NCBI GenBank assembly: GCA_029961685.1
Contig: JARWKL010000010.1
Location: forward strand, 30,282,111-30,346,110
DNA length: 64,000 nucleotides
Direction of reading: 5' to 3'
DNA from: Aristolochia californica
Taxonomy: Eukaryota; Streptophyta; Magnoliopsida; Piperales; Aristolochiaceae
Shown here: positions 56,750-64,000 of the stretch, one piece after another
Position numbering within the stretch: the first letter of the stretch is position 1
Layout of the letters: each line of letters starts with the position of its first letter
Program-made: the position numbers and the translations under genes
The notes under the pieces: model-generated
What the model was told of the DNA's origin: nothing
Seen by the model: the letters and a program-made list of their open reading frames with translations, nothing else
Databases searched by the model: none

Positions 56750-59700
56750 ACGCCATTTATCCATTTTCAACGACAGTTTCAGTATATTAGTGCGTTACCT
56801 TGACGAGCGGAGCAACAGATCATTCCGGTGAGGTCATATTGAGACGCCCGCAGCGAAGATCCAGCCTGTAACGGATGGAAATTGGAAAATCGCGCCGCAT
56901 CGATACGGAAGACTCAATTTGCCGCAGGAGAAGACAACAAACCCCGAATATTACACTCTCCAAGCTCCGAAGCCGAGACAGCAATGGACGAAACGAGGAA
57001 AAACTGTTTACTAATCCGACTGAACTACGGCTGCCAAACAGGCGATGCATAGGCGCTTCGTTTTGGCAACTGAATTTCCCACGTGCGAGCCACAAGTTTC
57101 CGAGAGGACAGAAAACAGGCGTGTTCGGGCAAATCAGGTGGAACGCAGCAGAGTCGTACGATCCATGAAAAGGGGTAATGATTACGAAATTGGAAAGCAA
57201 AAGCTGGCTCTAAGGAGCACAAGACACAGAAGGACCCAGATGAGCATTCCGACGGTTCAGATGGCCCCCCCATGCCCTCCAAGGGGTTCACGTGAAGCTC
57301 ACCCGGAAATTTAATAAAAAAGAAATTAAAAACCTAGAACCAATTAAAAAAAGGTCAAAAAGAGACGAGATTAGAAAGGGATTAGGACGATGATTAGCGA
57401 GTTAGAGAAAAGGGCAAATTAGTCAGAGGGACAAAGGCAATAATTAAGAGGAAGAAAGTTGGAGCGGTGGAGGGGGGGCCTTTCCATGGATGGAGAAGAA
57501 GTGGCCACGTCTCCCAAGGCACAAACCTCGTACCCCTGCCGACAATCCACAGAAAAGGAAATCCTTAAACTAATCCAAGATATCGACACAAAGGGCCCCC
57601 CACCCGACGCCCGTTTCCCATGCTTCCCAGACATGCGCCTTTTTTTTATATTCCTCCCTGTCCCCTATTTTCGATCCTGCCACTCCCCCTCCACGTAAAA
57701 GTATCAAACTACCCTCCCTTCTATCCCCATCGTTCCCTCTTCCCCCTGCCTGCGAACATCGTACAAAGTACAAACGATTTCGAGTTCCGCTCCGGCCGTG
57801 GCTCGAGGGCCACTGCAACACATGGCCCCCCGTCTTTCTCTTAATCTGAAATTAAGAGGCCACGGTTAATTAAAGGTTAACCGTAAGAATAAAATAAGGA
57901 ATAGCAAAGTGAGAGATTCTGGCCGGAAGCCGAGTGTCGTGGATGAACGAGAGATGGCAGAAACGAAGACAACTTTTAATTTAGTTTATGGGAAGGAGTG
58001 TCATGGTCGTCAGAGAGGCAACAGGTGTTAGCCCGAGTCGGAACTCCGGGTCGATGTCGTCGGTTAAGGAAGAAGTCCCCGTTTGCCCACTTTGCTGGTT
58101 TTATTTCCCAGAGAAGTAAGTTCATGTGGGTGGGAAGGCATACACGGAGCCATTTCACTTAAGATAGGTATTAGACGTGATTTATGATGATTATGTTGAT
58201 TATCATTAGGAGAAACGTCACTAACAATTATCAAGCTTTCTCATATGCTTTGGTATGGGATTGATTCCATTCATGTCCAACGAAACGATTGGTTGGTCCA
58301 ATAATTCCCTATACCGTGTGGTCCAAAATATCCCCATTCCTATTCCATTAAGCAAACTCTCTCTCGTCTTTGTGACCAACCACATTCTTATGGGTCAGTT
58401 GTTGATAGTTCTGTCTTATAGATAGTACAAGTGAGCAGATCACTTAATACAGATGATTACCAATATTAAACACATCCTTAATCAGTGGGCCCATGCCTTT
58501 TGGGTAAAAACTAAAAAAGAAAGAAGCAGACAAGGTGGCAGCCGGAAAGACGTCCAGTTTCAGTGTACCTCAAGGGGGTTCCTTAATTGAAAAATCCCGA
58601 TTTGGGTTTTCCCAAATCCTAGATTAGTCCCATTGATTAACCAAAGTGTGTGACAGTGAGGAGGCTTATTTCGGATGCCACTAAAAAAGTAGAGACAATA
58701 TTCGGTCAAGATTTGCCTCTATCCGCCTCCTAGGCATGTCCCTTGCCCCCAACTAGGTTGATTTTTTTAATCTCAGTGAGCCCTCCTCTTGTGAGATTGA
58801 CACGCGTACCTTTGTACTATCGGCTTGCTTCTTTTGATCGATCGTATTCAAATATGGCAAGTACAATGTACAAGAAGCCGACGCTTATTTAATCCCACCA
58901 AGGATTAGTTTAAATTACGGTTTATTTTATTGATTAAAGGGAAGACTAAAAACCCGAGAAATCGGAATCGTCGGATTTGAGTGGATGTGCTAAGCTTAGA
59001 CTGAACGCACACGAAGCCGTTTTCGAATGGGGGCCCACTTTTCTTTTATAAAAAAAGAAATTAGAAAAAGGAAAAACAGTGTTGAAATCTGAAAGGACGG
59101 GCAATCGACATCCACGACTTTAGGATAGATAAAAAGGGCAAAGGATACGCCCCTTACGCGCTGTACAGACGGTTGGAGTTACTTGATTCGATCCCCAGCC
59201 GTCGTTGTTTGCCATAACAGGAAAGCGGGCCCAAAAAGGTTTTTAAGGTAAACGGGTTACCGTAAGTGGAAAGGTTCGTGACTCATCTGTGGACATTCTC
59301 TCTTTCCGCTTCTCATCTCATCTGGATTTTTTTGGATTGTCCACAAAAGCGACGGCCAAGATTGGTTTTTAGTTGAATTGCTAATTAGCGATTAACTTAT
59401 ATCTCATCTAACCCCGATGCTGATAAGACGTTTTTTTTAGTTAGTGATGAGGTGGAATAGTTCAAATTTCAAACAAGAGATCAATAATTTGAAGCTAATA
59501 GTCCACTTGTTATAACTTATATTAATGATGAATGATTAATGATTAATGATAATTAGGCAGCTGTAAAATGTAATGAAGGTCAATCCACCCACCCCTTTCC
59601 ATGTTTCCCTATCAATCGCTTTCTCGGCGATTCCTCGTGAAAATCTCATTTGCTGCAGCAGTAATTTTACTCTTCCAAAAGTGTGTTGAATGAACCCCCT

Positions 59701-60949
59701 AGGTCAAAGCCTGAGGTCAATTGCCAGAAAGGGTAAGAACACATGTTTTGATTTCTAATGGACACGTCCGGTGTTTTCCACTTTCAAATGGACATAACCG
59801 CCAACTCTCGCTGTCTCGTGTGACTCGTTTATATTTATTTAATGTTTTTTTCCGAATATTAGAAACGAAAAAACAAAGAGTGAAGAAAAATCTGTAAAGA
59901 CAGGCGAGCTATTGTGTGGTGCGGGCAGGTCGGGCAAAGGGGTGGTCGACAGCTGGCGGCCTCGGGCAGGTCACGACGTGTACGGCTAGTGACCGCTAAA
60001 AAAAGAGGCTTCTTCCGGCGTCGCTATCGATATTTATCTTTTCTCACCTATCGAAACCAATCCAATTAATTCCTCTTTAGTTGAAATATATTTTTTTCAC
60101 TGCTTCAATGTTCTCATAAAGATCACAGCGAGAACGGACACCCGGTTTTGGGTCCACCGTGGGTCGTTTCAATCCACGAACCACGGCGATGGATCTAATC
60201 TCACCTGGTCCCACCGTTGATGTCGACGTTTTTTTCTATTTAGGGAAAAATCCTAGGAGAGAAACGTCTTTCAGTTGATTGCTTAACGCTACATATAATT
60301 ATACCATGTCGGGGGTGGGCCCAAAGTTGTTTTTTGGTAAGAGCGATGGAACCCTTTAATCTTTTTTATTTTATGATTATATTTTTTTTATGAAAAAGAA
60401 AAGAGGTGATAGAATATCGTCGGCGTGGCTTAATTACCGGCTTGGATCTTCTCATGAGAATCGCGCGATTCTGGGATGTCTTCTGAGGAAATCGGCAGGA
60501 GTGTAAAAAGCGAAGCCAGGAAGCAACAAATCTCTCAGACGGGGCGAGAAATTCTTCGGACAGACGCGCACGCACTGGAGTTACCGGTAGAGCCGGTGAG
60601 CAGGATGAACTTACACGTATTATTGTGTACTTTTTTTTTTTGTTTTTTGGATGGTGCGAAGGAAATTTGGTTTCTCTGAGGGGAGAAATGGAAAGGATGA
60701 ATTGATAATAATAATGCAAATGCTACATGTTCTTTCACACGTCCCATCTGGTCCTCCTTTGGCCCTGAGCGACTGCTCCTTGGCCTGCTTTATTTCTCTC
60801 CTCCTCCTCCAAAACTCCAACGTTATCGTCTTCTCTTTTCTCCCCATCATTCTACCTCTTTCTTTGCTTTTTATACGTCCTGCTTTCTCATCTTTCTCGT
60901 CCGGGAATCCAGCTTCTGTTCGTTGATTTTACCTCTGATGGAGTAGACC
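56750..60949 (+). promoter_or_regulatory. Long low-repeat upstream region of the AP2-like gene
   Basis: About 4 kb with no transposon recognised, in contrast with the rest of the window, and with higher GC in parts (56820-57300, 57460-57850). Open frames here overlap on both strands without family resemblance. Numerous short direct repeats such as AATGATTAATGATTAATGAT (59525-59552) are present. A TATA-like TTTTTATACG is at about 60867. Confidence 0.45.
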
Positions 60950-61443
60950 CACGGCGGCGATTACTTCATGAAGTGGTGAATCCCGGTGGGATCGTTGCCT
61001 GCAACTTTGAATACTATTTTGACGAGGTTGTATTTCTCTCTCTGTCCCGTTTGTTCTGCTCCTTTCTTTGGTGGTTTGTGAGGAGGAATAGCTGTTGTTA
61101 CTGGGTCGATCGTGTGATCTCTTGTTTTTGTACTCGAGGAGTTTTAGTGATTTGTGTTTTATTTTGGTCTGTATTGTTTTTGTTTTTTTTTTTTTTTTTA
61201 TGTTTGTATTGTTTGATCTGATAGGGTGCTTCAATTTGCTGTCCTAGTTCTGATGGATAAAACGTGAAGATTAGAGAGTGATCGGGGCTTGTGAAATATT
61301 CTAAATGCTTGGAGAATTTATGAGTGGAAATGCTGTGTAAAAACACATCGGCTCTGTGTTGTCAGTATCTTTATCTTCTGTGGCTTTTTTTCCCACAAAT
61401 AGTCTCCGGAACATCTCTTGGTAAGGGGCCCAATTGAAAGCCA
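60950..61443 (+). other. Probable 5' UTR and leader intron of the AP2-like gene
   Basis: A donor-like GACGAGGTTGTATT at 61021-61034 and an acceptor-like TTTTTTTCCCACAAATAG ending near 61403 would remove about 370 bp including a T-rich run (61180-61199). AP2-clade genes often have leader introns; here it is inferred only. Confidence 0.4.
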
Positions 61444-63847
61444 ATGTTGGATCTCAACATTGTGTCCTCCCTCGAAGAGAAAGAGAAGCTGCTGGAAGCA
61501 GCTCCGGTTGACGATTCCGGTACTTCGAATTCTTCCGTCGTCAATGCGGAGGCGTCCAGCTATGAAGACTCTTGCTCTACTCAAGCTCACCAGAACCATA
61601 ATCGCTTCGCCTTCAGCTTTGATATCCTGAAAAAGGGTGTGGGAGACGAAGACGACGATGAGGACGGAGAAGAGAACGGGCTGTCGCCGGCAGAGTCGAG
61701 TCTCGTCACCAGGCAGCTCTTCCCGGTGCAAGCTACTGGCGGGAGCGATTACTGTGCTTCGGGGCCCTCTTCGGCTTCTTCGTCCTCTTCGCGGCCGCAT
61801 TGGGTGGATCTCACTTTCCGCCAGGTGGACCCCAGCAGTGGGTCCATTCCGGAGGTTAAGGTCCTACCGCAGCAACAGCAACAGCAGCAGCAGGTGAAGA
61901 AGAGCCGTCGTGGCCCCAGGTCCAGAAGCTCGCAGTACCGGGGAGTCACCTTCTATCGGAGGACCGGGAGATGGGAATCGCACATATGGTCTCTGGATTT
62001 TCCTGACTATTGAGAGTTGGATTTAATGCCTTTTTGTTACAATGAAAAGTTTACTTGTAATTGATGTTCTATACTTTACTGAATCATGATTTCTTGTGAA
62101 CAGGGACTGTGGGAAGCAGGTCTATTTAGGTAAGTGCTGCAATCTCCTTTTTTTCTTTTCTTTTTTCAGTTGGAATGTTATCTGTTCTGTTTTAGTATCA
62201 CAGTCTCTCTGGTACTGATTTTTTGATAAATTTGGCTACTCATCGTTTGTAGGCGGTTTTGATACTGCCCATGCGGCTGCCAGGTGAATCATTTGAAAGA
62301 GACGTATCAATCTTTTTACTGTTCATTTCTGTAAGAACTTTTTCTTATCTGGGAGATAGCTGGTTCGGATATTCAACTGCAGGGCTTATGATCGAGCTGC
62401 AATCAAGTTCAGGGGTGTTGATGCTGACATTAATTTCAACCTTAGTGATTATGAGGAAGATCTGAAGCAGGTAAATGGGCTCTCTTTATTATCATTTTGT
62501 CTTTTTTTTGTTTTTTTGTTTTTGTCCTCCTGATGTGTTCTGGAGCTTATTTTTCTCTGTCAATCGTTTAAGATGAGGAACCTAACAAAGGAAGAATTCG
62601 TGCACATTCTTCGTCGTCAAAGCACTGGGTTCTCAAGGGGCAGTTCGAAGTATAGAGGCGTGACTCTCCACAAATGTGGGCGATGGGAAGCTCGAATGGG
62701 TCAGTTCCTTGGGAAGAAGTAAGTCACCCTGACTCCCATTTGAATTTCTCTGAATTCTTCAATTTGAAGCACATTATGTGCATCTTTACATATTTTTGTC
62801 TTGAATTTGGGCCTTAGGTTTTTCTTTTTTCCTTAAAACAAAACCTCTGACGAGAATATTTTCCTCTTGAAACAAAAATGAGTCCCATTTGTAGTGGAAA
62901 AGCTTCTAGCGCCCATGTTTTGTAGAGCTTGATATCAATCTAGATTTTTCTTAATAACCTTGGGTGCAGGTACATATATCTTGGGCTATTCGACAACGAA
63001 ATAGAAGCTGCAAGGTCCAACTGATCATGAATTTCGCTCTCCTGAAAAATTAATTTGTTAATACCCGCAATTCTCATCTTCACTAAGGATCCATCCAACA
63101 CAAATCTCCCTTTTGGTCAGGGCTTACGACAAGGCAGCTATCAAATGTAACGGAAGGGAAGCAGTTACCAACTTCGAACCAAGTACTTATGAAGGAGTGA
63201 TCCCTGAGCCTGATAGTGGAGGTAATTCTTCATGAATGAATATCACCATATTTTATTTAGTTCTACATATCAAATTATCTGCCTATAATTATCTCTAACT
63301 CATTTCTCCATGCTCTGGACAGTCTGTGCCCACAATCTTGATTTGAACTTGGGGATTTCTACCCCTTCTTTTTCCCATGCTCCTACTGGGGTTAGTGGCA
63401 CAAGTGGCTTTCATTTCCAGTGTGGCCCTTTCGAGTCACCTGAAATGCCGAAAACTAGGGTAATTGCTTTACTTTATTGGAGATTTTGGTGTTTTTATTG
63501 TCCTTCATTTTTAAGGGCAGAGTGCAAAAAAGGAAGGTTAACAGACAAACTTTCTGCTTAAAATGTTTAGCTTTTCTGGAGACATGTCTCTCAGATTTGC
63601 ATGATATTGATAGTACCTCGATAATTGTTACGCTTCATTGGTCAATTAGATTGTGCTGTTCACTGCTCTGGCAATTTAACTACATAAAATGGGAAGGGAA
63701 AGTTGATTTCCACCATGTTATGTTACATTATTGCAGACAGAGAATCCTGTTCCACTGCCAACTGCTCAACCTCAATACCTTCCGATGGTACCCCAGCACC
63801 CCCCTGTCTGGACCGGTCTTTACCCTGGCTTCTTTCCCAACTATGAG
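61444..63847 (+). CDS. APETALA2-like transcription factor (euAP2/TOE type), 3' end outside window
   Basis: Nuclear DNA-binding regulator; the family controls flowering time, floral identity and seed traits. Exons: 61444-61988, 62104-62129, 62253-62283, 62383-62470, 62573-62718, 62970-63014, 63121-63221, 63323-63459 and 63737-63847, all GT-AG, phases consistent, 410 codons to the last donor. Features: N-terminal LDLN motif (2-5), acidic run near 75, Gln8 tract (143-150), basic [13 protein letters not shown] nuclear-localisation stretch, AP2 repeat 1 (164-229; [35 protein letters not shown]), linker ([20 protein letters not shown]), AP2 repeat 2 (256-313; [35 protein letters not shown]), a second EAR-like NLDLNLG (332-338), and GFFPNYE at the edge. 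Two repeats plus this linker define the AP2 lineage. The miR172 target usual for the clade would lie beyond 64000 and is not seen. Confidence 0.95.
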
Positions 63848-64000
63848 GTAATTTCAGCAACTTCTTTGTTATTATACTAATGAACAATGCCTGAGACATG
63901 GCTTTTCCTTGTTGTAACTTTCACATGGACCTAAAACAACTGACCAAGATATCTTGTGTAACATCAGATACATCTCGGATTTTTAAGAGGGCATACCGTT

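Noticed and set aside
56820..57314. Overlapping frames of 85-126 codons on both strands
   Set aside because: Mutually overlapping in several frames in a locally GC-richer upstream region; no motif recognised.
60366..61346. Several 60-117-codon frames just upstream of the AP2-like gene
   Set aside because: They lie in the probable promoter and 5' UTR, overlap on both strands and are rich in homopolymer-derived Lys or Phe.
61868..61893. Polyglutamine tract as a sign of an expansion anomaly
   Set aside because: Eight Gln residues from CAG/CAA codons before the AP2 domains is ordinary for plant transcription factors.
1..64000. tRNA, rRNA, snoRNA genes or CRISPR arrays
   Set aside because: I looked for B-box-like GGTTCGAATCC sequences and regular spacer arrays; only the TRIM-internal B-box-like sequence was found, and it does not make a full tRNA.

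Overview
The window looks like nuclear DNA of a flowering plant: it is AT-rich, has GT-AG introns, typical plant gene families, and is dominated by Ty1/copia retrotransposons and hAT DNA transposons. I cannot name the species. Four host loci are recognisable. They are (i) a broken RBR-type E3 ubiquitin-ligase gene on the minus strand (about 19.57-26.56 kb), split by a 5.55-kb hAT element; (ii) a five-exon single-RRM RNA-binding protein gene on the minus strand (27.0-28.26 kb) that looks intact; (iii) a six-exon O-fucosyltransferase-like gene on the plus strand (37.8-49.75 kb) whose last two introns are swollen by transposons; and (iv) the first nine coding exons of an APETALA2-like transcription factor on the plus strand (61.4-63.85 kb), running off the right edge.

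Layout. 1-3.3 kb: decayed copia element carrying a complete 422-bp TRIM with a 5-bp target-site duplication. 4.3-16.9 kb: a nested pile. An old copia element holds a second copia LTR; that LTR was split by a 4.8-kb hAT with a perfect 8-bp target-site duplication, and then a 1,734-bp block (hAT 3' half plus LTR flank) was duplicated in tandem. A smaller hAT derivative lies further in. 17.0-18.4 kb: Harbinger-like element copy 1. 18.9-19.5 kb: LINE RNase H remnant. 19.6-26.6 kb: RBR pseudogene plus hAT. 27-28.3 kb: RNA-binding protein. 30.2-34.7 kb: minus-strand copia. 36.3-36.9 kb: short hAT derivative. 37.8-49.8 kb: the O-fucosyltransferase-like gene, with Harbinger-like copy 2 in intron 4 and a copia element in intron 5 that contains a 2.1-kb minus-strand non-autonomous LTR element. 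50.8-54.1 kb: a copia deletion derivative, a gag fragment and a 29-bp minisatellite. 54.2-56.5 kb: AT-rich spacer. 56.8-61.4 kb: low-repeat upstream region of the AP2 gene.

I found no operon-like system. The host genes are independent. The most informative material is transposon biology: two related hAT copies that have each lost a different predicted catalytic aspartate, one of them with a 694-codon frame interrupted only by three stop codons; very recent local duplication; and a gene whose introns have absorbed most of the insertions without losing its exons.
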